NCBI GenBank assembly: GCA_009784975.1
Contig: WQXG01000017.1
Location: 1-48,025, forward strand
Reading direction: 5' to 3'
DNA length: 48,025 nucleotides
Source: Treponema sp.
Lineage (GTDB): Bacteria > Spirochaetota > Spirochaetia > Treponematales > Breznakiellaceae
Positions 9,510 through 17,397 of this stretch are shown here, piece after piece. The translations under genes and the position numbers were made by a program. The stretch's first letter is position 1; every line of letters begins with the position of its first letter. A model generated the notes under the pieces. That model had not been told where the DNA came from. It was given only the letters and a program-made list of their open reading frames with translations, and did no database searches.

Positions 9510-9665
9510 CTATTTATATCGCTTTATGCATTCTCTAACAAACAATACAACTATAACTAACAAAAAAAGGATTGGAAATATGATTAGCCATGGGTACACC
9601 TTAATAAGGGTAACCGAAACAATCAGTAATATTAATAAAATTATAGCAAGCAGCCAGCCTATCAT
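9510..9665 (-). CDS. Small two-helix membrane protein, 51 aa
   Basis: A 51-residue reading frame on the minus strand beginning MIGWLLAIILLILLIV, with two hydrophobic helices (about 3-21 and 25-43) split by KVYPW, and a basic C-terminus (RECIKRYK). There is no Shine-Dalgarno sequence, but TATAAT lies exactly seven bases upstream of the ATG (plus-strand ATTATA at 9673-9678), the leaderless arrangement seen at other genes here; the -35 is weak. A 103-residue frame on the plus strand across the same bases has no protein-like composition and was rejected. No family recognised; could be a small inner-membrane protein or a toxin-like peptide. Confidence 0.5.
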   Translation of the reverse strand: MIGWLLAIILLILLIVSVTLIKVYPWLIIFPILFLLVIVVLFVRECIKRYK

Positions 9666-9789
9666 ACTTTTAATTATATGTTATAGGAGGCGGGAATTGC
9701 CAGTAGGGCGGGAGGTTTTTCTAAACACTCAGAGTTTTATAGCCCGTAGCCTTGACATTTGATAATTCATGCTATATCGTCTATAATAC

Positions 9790-10122
9790 ATGGAACAATC
9801 TAATAACAAAAGAATAATTAAATATTTATTTCTTGTTATAATAATTCTTTTTTCCATTTCTACCGTTGGATGCATGACATTTTTAGAAATATTTTTTGGG
9901 ATACTTGCCGAAAGTACTGTTGAAGCTGATTCCAAAGGCCTAAAAAGTTATACTGTAAATATATATTATGAAACTGCAAATAATACAACGAGAACTGAAA
10001 TTTACGTTGTAGACGCAACATCAAGATGGGATGCGGAAAAAAAAGGAAAAGAAAGATTCAGAATGCGTTTTCCGCATGCTAATATAAAGAGGATCCTTGT
10101 TACTGGTCCTTATAAGAGATAG
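9790..10122 (+). CDS. Putative small lipoprotein, hypothetical
   Basis: 110 residues. The N-terminus has lysines, a hydrophobic run and a relaxed spirochaete lipobox ending STVGC, so Cys28 is the likely lipidated residue. The mature part is short, soluble and of no recognised family; it contains a YTVNIYYETAN strand pair and a basic end. There is no ribosome site before the ATG. TTGACA at 9752-9757 and TATATC at 9773-9778 could drive a nearly leaderless transcript, while TTGATA (9759-9764) with TATAAT (9782-9787) is a better-spaced pair that would start inside the gene; this ambiguity is unresolved. It begins the island after the tRNA. Confidence 0.6.
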   Translation: MEQSNNKRIIKYLFLVIIILFSISTVGCMTFLEIFFGILAESTVEADSKGLKSYTVNIYYETANNTTRTEIYVVDATSRWDAEKKGKERFRMRFPHANIKRILVTGPYKR

Positions 10123-10165
10123 GGATATACATAATAACAGCTCCTTATGAAAAAAAGACCGACTA

Positions 10166-10918
10166 TTACAATCCTTTTACATATTCTTTTAACATTTCCT
10201 TTATATTTTCATCGCAAACGATCTCCACTTCTTTTCCATTTTTATATATTCTTAAAATATAACTACTATTGGAATATGATATTTCAATGAAATTATTTCC
10301 TTTCTTTAACCCATAGCAAATAATTGTTTTTTCTATAAGCCGTTTAAGTATTAATTTTTTATAATCAAATATTCCATTAATAATGCTTTCTTTAATTCTA
10401 TAATTATTATCTTGTTCGTAAAATATTATTTTATTTTTATAAATAAGATATTTTAATTTTATTTTTTGCAAAAATTCAATAATTATTGATTTTATACCAA
10501 TTATTATTACTAATACTATAAAAGGTGTTAAAATTATTAAAACAAAGAGCGATATTATTCTTAATAATAATCCATCTCTAACATAACTAAATTTAAGATC
10601 ACTATTATATAATATTAATATTCTTTGACCAATTCTATAATGTCTATTCATTAATAAACCATTTATTATTCCACCAAGTCCACCTGTACTTCTATTAAAC
10701 GATCTATTATATTTTTCTTCATTATATTTAAAAGAGTAAATAATTCTATTAAAAGAACCACCTCCAGGTCTATATATACTTTCTATATTTGTAATCTCTC
10801 CGTATATTTTTTCATTATTAAATCCTAAAACAATCAAATCTTTTTGGAAATTTCCAAAAATGTATACGGTTATTGCTAAACATAAAATATAAATAGTTAT
10901 ATATATTTTTCTTCTCAT
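10166..10918 (-). CDS. Two-helix membrane protein, DUF3592-like
   Basis: About 250 residues from the ATG at 10918. A first hydrophobic helix (about 6-22) is followed by a strand-rich domain with GEITN, YSFKYNEEKY and ILYNS motifs that resemble DUF3592 membrane proteins, then a second helix (about 120-145) and a basic cytoplasmic tail. An upstream ATG at 10936 is rejected because it lies between the -35 and -10 boxes. Very AT-rich codon use, with many ATA and AAT codons, contrasts with the flagellar and lipid genes and suggests recent acquisition. It sits 78 bases after the 399-residue gene on the same strand; a protective partner role is only a guess. Confidence 0.6.
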   Translation of the reverse strand: MRRKIYITIYILCLAITVYIFGNFQKDLIVLGFNNEKIYGEITNIESIYRPGGGSFNRIIYSFKYNEEKYNRSFNRSTGGLGGIINGLLMNRHYRIGQRILILYNSDLKFSYVRDGLLLRIISLFVLIILTPFIVLVIIIGIKSIIIEFLQKIKLKYLIYKNKIIFYEQDNNYRIKESIINGIFDYKKLILKRLIEKTIICYGLKKGNNFIEISYSNSSYILRIYKNGKEVEIVCDENIKEMLKEYVKGL

Positions 10919-10927
10919 ACAAGTGTA

Positions 10928-10956
10928 ATTATACATAATAAAATATATTTAGTCAA
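10928..10956 (-). promoter_or_regulatory. Promoter of the 10166-10918 gene; fixes its start
   Basis: Read on the minus strand: TTGACT at 10956-10951, exactly 17 bases, TATAAT at 10933-10928, then nine bases to the ATG at 10918. A transcript from here would have a leader of about 1-3 bases and no ribosome site. Confidence 0.78.
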
Positions 10957-10996
10957 TATTTAAATCAAGATATTGGCAATATATTAAAAAACATTT

Positions 10997-12196
10997 TTAT
11001 TCATTTATTCTTTCCAAAATGTTATAAGCTTCTGTAACCTTATTAATTAACTGTTCAGTTATAGATGGAGCAATTTTCCCAAATTCAGAATTTGCAATAT
11101 CTCCCTGTATTTGTTGTTTTATTGCTGTCTTTGTTCGCAATGCTCCTCGTCTGCCAAGAGAATAATACCTTCCGTTTCTGCCAATAGATATTTTTATTCC
11201 TCTTTCTCCGATATATCTAATTCCTCCTTGAAATATTCTTTTAGAAATAAATCCTGCAACTAATACTGTCGTATTAAATATTCCACCATTATAATTACCT
11301 TCAAGAAAATCATCAATTATTAGCAATAAATCTGCAGTAAAAGTAATAGTACCAACAACTCCAGAAACTTGAATTGCACCCATCGCCAAAAATATTAAAC
11401 TTGCATTAGAGGATATTCTGCTTGCATCAATTAATAATTGTCTTCTAGCTTGTTTCCATATCATTCTTATTTGTGATTGAGCTGCTTTATTACCTAATAA
11501 TACTTCATTAAACAACCAAAATAAATTAATTGATCGAACATGTGAAATAATAAAATTCCAAAAATCCTGAATAGGATTATCAGACCCGGCAAAAGGATTA
11601 AATTGTACCGGAATAGAATAATAATTTGTATCAGTTAAATTCAATCCTAAATATTGAATTGTATAACATAATTCATGTCCGTATATTAGAATATCATTAT
11701 CGGATAATTCGTTAAATAATCTTAATGTATTATTGTTAAGGTTGTTGCATGAATTATATAAATAATTAAACATATCCAGAAACTTGTTAACTAAATAATT
11801 CCTTTGTATATGAAGACAAAGTTCGTTATATTCATTATATTTTGAATTATTAAATTTTATTATCATTTCCAGTAAAGATTTTAACAATTCATATAATAAT
11901 ATTCTGTCATTATTAGTAGTATTATTTGTAATATTCCTTTCTTTTAAAGTATAATCAACATATATATTTTGTATTTCATGATAATTATCAGAAAATACTC
12001 CAGGATTATTTTCATTTTTTTTACTCAAAATAGCTTCAGGTTGTAATCTTGCAGCAGATGCATTAATTTTAGTAAAAGAGCCAGCGTTAGCCCTATTTTT
12101 CGTAATTAATTGATTCTTATCGAAATTATTGTTTAGGTAATGAAAAAACCTGGAATATTTACAGAAATTACCTAATAATTCATTACTTGCTGGCAT
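10997..12196 (-). CDS. Large AT-rich hypothetical protein with hydrophobic C-terminal region
   Basis: 399 residues, not assigned to any family. The N-terminal half is Asn/Tyr-rich and helical. At about 260-330 there is a cluster of hydrophobic segments (LIFLAMGAIQVSGVVGTITF, then LLLIIDD and FNTTVLVAGFIS), followed by a Gly/Arg-rich stretch (GGIRYIGERGIKISIGRNGR) and a helical end. This pattern, a soluble leader plus a membrane-inserting module, is compatible with a secreted or tail-delivered membrane-active protein, but that is inference. It carries its own promoter and is followed by a DUF3592-like membrane protein. Base composition is among the most AT-rich in the window. Confidence 0.55.
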   Translation of the reverse strand: MPASNELLGNFCKYSRFFHYLNNNFDKNQLITKNRANAGSFTKINASAARLQPEAILSKKNENNPGVFSDNYHEIQNIYVDYTLKERNITNNTTNNDRILLYELLKSLLEMIIKFNNSKYNEYNELCLHIQRNYLVNKFLDMFNYLYNSCNNLNNNTLRLFNELSDNDILIYGHELCYTIQYLGLNLTDTNYYSIPVQFNPFAGSDNPIQDFWNFIISHVRSINLFWLFNEVLLGNKAAQSQIRMIWKQARRQLLIDASRISSNASLIFLAMGAIQVSGVVGTITFTADLLLIIDDFLEGNYNGGIFNTTVLVAGFISKRIFQGGIRYIGERGIKISIGRNGRYYSLGRRGALRTKTAIKQQIQGDIANSEFGKIAPSITEQLINKVTEAYNILERINE

Positions 12197-12203
12197 TGAT
12201 TAT

Positions 12204-12233
12204 ATTATACAATGAACGATACAGAATAATCAA
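12204..12233 (-). promoter_or_regulatory. Promoter of the 10997-12196 gene, leaderless arrangement
   Basis: Minus strand: TTGATT at 12233-12228, an 18-base spacer, TATAAT at 12209-12204, then seven bases to the ATG at 12196. No Shine-Dalgarno sequence is present between them. Confidence 0.72.
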
Positions 12234-12250
12234 GTACAGCAATATTTCAT

Positions 12251-12279
12251 TTGACAAACGGTTTAATATATAATAATAT
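12251..12279 (+). promoter_or_regulatory. Promoter of the tape-measure paralogue
   Basis: TTGACA at 12251-12256 with TAATAT at 12274-12279 (17-base spacer); TATAAT also occurs at 12277-12282. A ribosome site CGGAGG at 12288-12293 precedes the ATG at 12299, so this gene is led by a normal if short leader. Confidence 0.65.
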
Positions 12280-12298
12280 AATATAAACGGAGGTTAAA

Positions 12299-13450
12299 AT
12301 GTCTGACGAAAATAGCATTTTTAATGAAATACTCACTGAACTTCATGATGTAGGTGATAAACTTCTTGATAACAAGGGAGTTATTAAAGATTTTACAAAT
12401 AAAATTATGGAGGATTACCGTAATCTGGCATTAGATAATCTATCACAGGTAGACGAAATAATAAAAGGACACACAAATGCAATAGTCGAACAAGAGCAAA
12501 AACGCCGGCAGGCGGTTAAAGAAACCACAAAAATCGAAGAAGAAAGAAATGAAGTTTTAAAAGAATCAATAGAACTTGAAAGTGAATTAATTGAAACACA
12601 AAAAAAACGTGAAACAGAAACTAAAATATTATCTGAGAGCAGCTTGGACAATTTGAAAAATGTCAGCAAAGCTACTCTTGATGCTTACGAATCTATTTCA
12701 AGATCAATTCTGGATATAAAACGCAGAGAGGTAGAAGAAAAAAAAGAGCTATTAAACAAGGAATTGGAAAATATCATCAGCACGCTAAACAAGGAAAGAG
12801 AAAAAAGATTAATTGAAGCAGGATTTGCAATTGATAACAATGCCCGAAGTCTTGAAGCACAATTAGAGGCAGCCCGTAATATAGGTGATCAAGCCTTAGC
12901 ATACCAATTAGAAAGACAAATACTGGAAAAAGAAATAAACGATGAATTTGACAGATTGGCAGAAGAAGCAAATAAAGAGGCTGCACAGAAAAAAGCAAAG
13001 CTGGAATATGATGTAGCAAAACAGGAACATGCAAATAAAATTATTAACGCTGTAACATCTTCTGCGCTGGCAATAGTACAGGCTTTTAAATCAGCAGGTA
13101 ACCCAATACTTGGTGCAGTTTTTGCAGGATTAACAGGAGCCGCAACTGCTGTTCAGCTTGCAGCAATTAAAAACAATCCGCCTAAAATGCCGTCTTTTTC
13201 TGCTGGCGGAATAGTTCCAGGTTCAAGTTTTACAGGAGATAAAGTAATTGGGAATTTAAATTCAAGGGAAGGTGTATTTACCCTGGAAGACCAAAAATAC
13301 TTTTTTTATCAGATACAGGGGCGTAAATTAGGCGGCGGTGCGACTAACACAACAATAATTGTTCAGCTTGATGGACGCGAAATAGCAAAAAATACAGTAA
13401 ATCTTGTAAACGATGGGTTTTATACCATTAAAGCAAGGGCTATAAGATAA
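12299..13450 (+). CDS. Phage tape-measure-like coiled-coil protein, paralogue of 21245-22591
   Basis: 383 residues. Residues about 60-250 are charged heptad-type coiled coil; about 252-290 is a hydrophobic Ala/Gly-rich segment (SSALAIVQAFKSAGNP onward); the C-terminus has the tape-measure signature FSAGGIVPGSSFTGDKV followed by LNSREGVFTLEDQ. The last 85 residues are closely similar to the tape-measure protein of the tail operon, including the shared ending NDGFYTIKARAIR. It is isolated from the tail genes, on the opposite strand and convergent with the operon's last gene. It could be an alternative tape measure, a remnant of a second tail locus, or a C-terminal module exchanged by recombination. 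Confidence 0.75.
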   Translation: MSDENSIFNEILTELHDVGDKLLDNKGVIKDFTNKIMEDYRNLALDNLSQVDEIIKGHTNAIVEQEQKRRQAVKETTKIEEERNEVLKESIELESELIETQKKRETETKILSESSLDNLKNVSKATLDAYESISRSILDIKRREVEEKKELLNKELENIISTLNKEREKRLIEAGFAIDNNARSLEAQLEAARNIGDQALAYQLERQILEKEINDEFDRLAEEANKEAAQKKAKLEYDVAKQEHANKIINAVTSSALAIVQAFKSAGNPILGAVFAGLTGAATAVQLAAIKNNPPKMPSFSAGGIVPGSSFTGDKVIGNLNSREGVFTLEDQKYFFYQIQGRKLGGGATNTTIIVQLDGREIAKNTVNLVNDGFYTIKARAIR

Positions 13451-13475
13451 TCATAAGAATGGCGCTAATAATGTT

Positions 13476-13988
13476 TCAATTGTTTTTTTCATTAAAGATT
13501 GTATTATTTACATACGTAATATCTGATGAATTTAATTCTGGGTAAAAATAATTACTGATAGTACAATTATTATGAAATTCCCATGTTGTCGAAAACAACG
13601 GTGGAATTCTTGGATTGTTTTTTGATATAAAACTTGGTTCACCATATTTTTCTGTTAATAAATCATTAATTTTATTATACTTTTCAAATAGTTTGCTTTT
13701 ATTTTTAAAACTTATATAAACAATATAAAACCTATCATTATAAAAAAGCAAATCCAACCAAACCTCTTCATCCATAAATATACCGTATGCAGTAATACTA
13801 TTTTCAGTCAAATGCATAATAAATTCTTTTTCTCTTAAAATTGATGCCGCTGTAGATATATTTTCTCCCCATGTTATATCGAAGAAACCGTCAAGATCCA
13901 TTTTTATGGGTTTCGTCTCACATCCAGTTAAAACAATTAAAAAAGCAGCAATTCCTAAAATCAACAAATATTTAATTTTCTTTTTCAT
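13476..13988 (-). CDS. Putative lipoprotein, intact copy of a duplicated gene
   Basis: 170 residues from the ATG at 13988; GAGGAG at 14001-13996 supports this over an ATG 15 bases upstream, which overlaps that site. Signal peptide with basic start, hydrophobic core and lipobox VLTGC (Cys22 or near). The mature domain starts GFFDITWGENISTAAS and has aromatic-rich strands (VWLDLLFYNDRFYIVYISF) and a LTEKYGEPSF motif. The same pattern, a small exported domain reading DITWG and a tyrosine-rich sheet, appears in a second, broken copy at 14605-15102. No function recognised. Together with the 189-residue gene between the copies it forms a cassette at the end of the tail operon; an immunity-like role is speculative. 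Confidence 0.7.
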   Translation of the reverse strand: MKKKIKYLLILGIAAFLIVLTGCETKPIKMDLDGFFDITWGENISTAASILREKEFIMHLTENSITAYGIFMDEEVWLDLLFYNDRFYIVYISFKNKSKLFEKYNKINDLLTEKYGEPSFISKNNPRIPPLFSTTWEFHNNCTISNYFYPELNSSDITYVNNTIFNEKNN

Positions 13989-14005
13989 CGTAAATCTCCT
14001 CATGT

Positions 14006-14575
14006 TTATTTTTCATCATTTTCCCAATTCAATGTTTCTATCAGCCTGTCGGTTAATTTACCAACAAGTGTTCCAAGTGCCCTGCCTATATTCTTTGCTA
14101 TTACATCTTCTCTCAAGCCTCTGGTTAGCTTTCTTGCCGCTACATTGTTTACGCTCCAATTTATTAAAAATGAAGCAGCCCATCCAGATACATCTTGAGT
14201 AAATTTATTCCAATCTCCTGTCTTTATTAAATCGTTGATTATAGGAGTCCAATCTACAACAATTTTAATTCCTTCAATAACAAGACCTATTTTTCTAAAT
14301 TTTTTGGCATAAAAAGTCAATGAAATAACAGGTCCCCAATCACTTATTGTTTTTAACACAATATCGAATTGGTTTTCTGACATATCCTGTCCAATTTGTA
14401 ATTGAGCAAGCTTTTGAAATCCTTTATTAAAAATATTCTGTATTCTTTCACATATATATTCTGCGATTTTTAACTTAATTTCTTCTAGTTTTTTCAGTTG
14501 TTCTCCAAAATCCTCTATATTCTTCCTTTGGAATCTAAGAAATTTTATATATGGATCATCATCTACATCCCGCAT
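14006..14575 (-). CDS. Small helical protein with amphipathic/hydrophobic C-terminal half
   Basis: 189 residues. The N-terminal 80 are charged helices; from about 90 there are alternating hydrophobic helices (WGPVISLTFYAKKFRKIGLV, DVSGWAASFLINWSV) and a Gly-spaced end (NIGRALGTLVGKLTDRLIETL). The spacing of Gly and Ala in a hydrophobic helix resembles glycine-zipper or colicin-type membrane segments, though no family is assigned. It lies between the two copies of a lipoprotein gene and in line with the tail operon; GGGGGAA precedes the ATG. A membrane-active cargo is possible but not shown. Confidence 0.6.
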   Translation of the reverse strand: MRDVDDDPYIKFLRFQRKNIEDFGEQLKKLEEIKLKIAEYICERIQNIFNKGFQKLAQLQIGQDMSENQFDIVLKTISDWGPVISLTFYAKKFRKIGLVIEGIKIVVDWTPIINDLIKTGDWNKFTQDVSGWAASFLINWSVNNVAARKLTRGLREDVIAKNIGRALGTLVGKLTDRLIETLNWENDEK

Positions 14576-14604
14576 TGTTCCCCCAGTTCTCTAATAATGT
14601 TTAA

Positions 14605-15102
14605 TTATTTTTCTTTAAAGATTGTATTATTTTCATATCTAAAAGTTAATGAATTTATTTCTGGAATAAAATAAGTAATGATATTGCAATTGTTATTAAA
14701 TTCCCAGGTTTTCTTTAACCAAAATGAACGATCTCTTGATGTAAAACTCGGTTTACCATATTTTTCTTCTAATAAATCAGTTATTTTATTATACATTTCA
14801 AACAGATTGCTTTTATTTACAAATCTAATAGAAGTAGAATAAAATCTATCATTGCGAAAACGTAAATTTAGCCAAGCCTCTTCATTCATAAATATACCTA
14901 TAGCATCAATACCAAATTCATCCAAATGCATCCTAAATTCTTTCTCTCTTAAAATTGATGCCGCTGTAGATATATTTTCTCCTCATGTTATATCGAAGAA
15001 ACCGTCAAGAGCCATATTTATTGGTTTTGTCTCACATCCAGTTAAAACAATTAAAAAAGCAGCAATTCCTAAAATCAACAAATATTTAATTTTCTTTTTC
15101 AT
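14605..15102 (-). pseudogene. Second lipoprotein copy with in-frame TGA at a conserved Trp
   Basis: Reads from ATG 15102 as a signal peptide and lipobox (LTGC) identical to the copy at 13476-13988, then GFFDIT, then TGA where the intact copy has TGG for Trp (DITWGEN). After the stop the frame continues intact to 14605 and still matches its paralogue (GIFMNEEAWLNLRFRNDRFY). One base change explains the break. Reading TGA as Trp is rejected because TGA terminates other genes here. An internal start at ATG 14931 would give a 108-residue protein without signal peptide. Confidence 0.8.
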
Positions 15103-15125
15103 CGTAAATCTCCTTATGTTTATTT

Positions 15126-16316
15126 TTACACAATCGTCCCCAACTCTTTAAATACCTGCTCTCTTTCCGCGTAATCTTGCTTTGTGTATAACTGCATTCC
15201 CGCAGATTTTAATTTATTTTGGAAATATTCAGAAAAATCAGGGGGAAGATGTTCCAGGGCTTTTGGGTCGTATTTTTCATAAAAATCCAGACTTAAAGAA
15301 TTTGCCAATTTAATCATAGGTTCTGGTATAGATTTTATATGTTTGGATAATTTTTTTACACCGATTTTCTTTACGATATAAGGCGCTTCATAAGTACCCA
15401 AAATATCTATGTCCGGCAAATATGGAATTTTTCTTGTTTTTCCGGTAATAACTTCATCTATAAAAAAGTTGTATTTTGTCTGAAACGAAGGTGTTACATT
15501 AGAAAAATATTCGTCTTTCATTTCATTGTATATTTTGGAATTCAAATTATATAATAATTTATTGGAACCTATCCAGGTCATGCCTATTAATGGGTAAACT
15601 ACCTGAACATCATAAACTTTGCTCATAGAACAATCTAAAACTGCAGAAGATAATCCTAGCATATAATATATAGTTTCTATACTGTCTGTCATTAATCTTC
15701 CGTCTGCGGCTAAACTGATATTATTTTTATCTGCAAATAATAAAGATCCTAAATTATAATAACCGATAGGATAATGCGGAAATAAACATTCTCGTGCATT
15801 TGTAATTACCGAATTAGCGCCTAATTTTTTTGATATTGTGCTATCAACACGAAGAAAATTTCCTTCTTCTTTTTTCTCTGTTTCAAATTCTATTGAATAC
15901 GGCACAAGTTCTGGACACATTATTCTGAGTAAAGTTGAATCTGTCCCTCCGGAAAAATTAAGTACCCAATTAGATCTGGGCTGTCTTTCATTATCTTCTC
16001 TTGCATGCTCTGCATGGACATCATTGGTATTAACTATAGATTTAATTTGTTCCAGAGTATTTTTACCTACATCAAAAGCAAAATAAATGCTGTTATATTT
16101 CTCTAATACCAATGCGCTTACTGTAATTGCAATCATATCATTATTTATAATTACCGGGAAAGCAGATGTTGCAAAAAATTCAAAATTAGATTTAATGCCT
16201 TCTATATTGTCAGCTATTTGAATTGAAAAACCATAATCATTTATATCTGGATTGCTTGCAATAAGACTTGTTTTTTTTAAACTTCTTGTCTTTCTATATT
16301 CATTATTTACATTCAT
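15126..16316 (-). CDS. PP-loop ATP pyrophosphatase-family enzyme in tail operon
   Basis: 396 residues. The PP-loop signature NFSGGTDSTLL occurs at about residues 120-130 (SGGTDS at 122-127), as in asparagine synthetase, QueC-like, GMP synthetase and related enzymes that adenylate a substrate before amidation or similar chemistry. The roughly 110 residues before it do not look like a glutaminase domain, and no CxxC zinc site typical of QueC is seen. The C-terminal 120 residues are helical and unassigned. AAGGAG precedes the ATG and the gap to the tail-fibre gene is only 10 bases, so it is a true member of the tail operon. Likely jobs are modification of a tail or cell-surface component or of a small molecule; substrate unknown. 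Confidence 0.75.
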   Translation of the reverse strand: MNVNNEYRKTRSLKKTSLIASNPDINDYGFSIQIADNIEGIKSNFEFFATSAFPVIINNDMIAITVSALVLEKYNSIYFAFDVGKNTLEQIKSIVNTNDVHAEHAREDNERQPRSNWVLNFSGGTDSTLLRIMCPELVPYSIEFETEKKEEGNFLRVDSTISKKLGANSVITNARECLFPHYPIGYYNLGSLLFADKNNISLAADGRLMTDSIETIYYMLGLSSAVLDCSMSKVYDVQVVYPLIGMTWIGSNKLLYNLNSKIYNEMKDEYFSNVTPSFQTKYNFFIDEVITGKTRKIPYLPDIDILGTYEAPYIVKKIGVKKLSKHIKSIPEPMIKLANSLSLDFYEKYDPKALEHLPPDFSEYFQNKLKSAGMQLYTKQDYAEREQVFKELGTIV

Positions 16317-16326
16317 ATTTTACTCC

Positions 16327-17397
16327 TTATGCATTTGCCCAGTATAAAGACATAACATTATAAACCCTTGTTTGAATTGAACCTGGTATACCTCTAAGAT
16401 TACAGGTTACTGTAAGTTCAGCACATATCTTATAAACCAATATTTTTCCTGATGGAATTGTACCTGTTGGCTGATTACCTGTAATATTTATTGCTACATG
16501 TGTATTCATAAAATCAAAATTTTGAACAAAATTAACTTCAGGATTAATTAAATATTCTTCATCTCTGGTAAACCAGTAATTATCAATAATATTTAATGAA
16601 TAATTCCACTCAATTATACCCATAGAATTTACCGGTACATGAGAAGCGCTAGGGTCAACTGAATTTCCAATATTTATGGTTATATTACCCCAATCTACAG
16701 ATAATGAAGAAGCCTTTGTCGGCGGATATAATAAATGAAAAATTAAACTTTGATAAATATTTTCTGTTGATGCTATCTGGGTTGCGCTTTTATTTGCTTC
16801 TGTTATAATATCATTATTAAAACTTCTGGTATTTGCGCTAAGAGCGCTATCTGCCTGTGTTGAATGCTGTACTGATACAGGCATTGTAGTAGTACCATTG
16901 ACTTCAAGCCTTCGCCGTGAGCTTAATAATCTGTGATCTATATAAGTATTGTCATTTCCTCTCCCATAAAATCTTCTTACTCCCGTAGGATCTTCTATAT
17001 CAATCTGCCCGGCAGCTACTTTACCAAATTCGTCTAATGCAGCAACCCCGTTAGCAACACCTCTCTCAGCCTTTTTTATTGTAATATTTGCCAAATCATC
17101 TGTATATTTTTTTGCGCTTGCAAGCGTGTTTTTATCGCCTTTTATTCTATCCTGCTTTTCTTTGGCATCTATTGCATCCTGAGCAGACTTGGTACGGAAC
17201 GGTGAACCTTCGCCGCTTCTCCAGTCTTCGAATAATTCCCGGATACTCCTTTTCCCATCAGCGGATAATTGGATAATGTCGTCATTTTTAAAACCTTCAG
17301 CATTGTTGATAAAAACAATCTCGCCTCCTTTGGGTATTATTTCCTTTACATTTTCGTAGTTATAAATTTCGTATCTTTGTCCTATAACATTTGCCAT
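16327..17397 (-). CDS. Putative tail fibre protein
   Basis: 356 residues. N-terminal part opens with a compact domain (about 1-75), followed by a helical linker (SAQDAIDAKEKQDRI) and a central fibre-like region with VAALDEFGKVAAGQIDIEDP and repeated TQADSALSANTRSF-type motifs typical of phage fibres. The C-terminus is strand-rich and could be the receptor-binding tip. The start overlaps the stop of the hub gene by 16 bases, with GAGGAGG before the ATG. Position after the hub and before the last gene fits a side or tip fibre. Confidence 0.65.
   Translation of the reverse strand: MANVIGQRYEIYNYENVKEIIPKGGEIVFINNAEGFKNDDIIQLSADGKRSIRELFEDWRSGEGSPFRTKSAQDAIDAKEKQDRIKGDKNTLASAKKYTDDLANITIKKAERGVANGVAALDEFGKVAAGQIDIEDPTGVRRFYGRGNDNTYIDHRLLSSRRRLEVNGTTTMPVSVQHSTQADSALSANTRSFNNDIITEANKSATQIASTENIYQSLIFHLLYPPTKASSLSVDWGNITINIGNSVDPSASHVPVNSMGIIEWNYSLNIIDNYWFTRDEEYLINPEVNFVQNFDFMNTHVAINITGNQPTGTIPSGKILVYKICAELTVTCNLRGIPGSIQTRVYNVMSLYWANA

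Larger units (their letters stand above)
13829..15126. repeat. Long direct repeat (about 185 bp) flanking the 14006-14575 gene
   Basis: Bases about 13829-14013 and 14942-15126 are nearly identical, covering the ribosome site, start, signal peptide and first 35 or so codons of the two lipoprotein copies. The 3' parts of the copies diverge more. The pair could recombine to delete the gene between them, and points to a recent gene or cassette duplication. Confidence 0.85.

Noticed and set aside
9451-9762. 103-residue plus-strand reading frame
   Set aside because: Composition is not protein-like, it has no ribosome site, and a better membrane-protein frame lies on the opposite strand (9510-9665).
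10919-10936. Upstream ATG of the DUF3592-like gene
   Set aside because: It lies between the -35 and -10 boxes and would not be transcribed.
14605-15102. TGA read as tryptophan in the lipoprotein copy
   Set aside because: TGA is used as a normal stop elsewhere (for example at 31710 and 46202), so a nonsense mutation is simpler.
15126-16316. QueC (7-cyano-7-deazaguanine synthase)
   Set aside because: The PP-loop fits but the cysteine zinc site expected of QueC is not seen and the protein is much longer.
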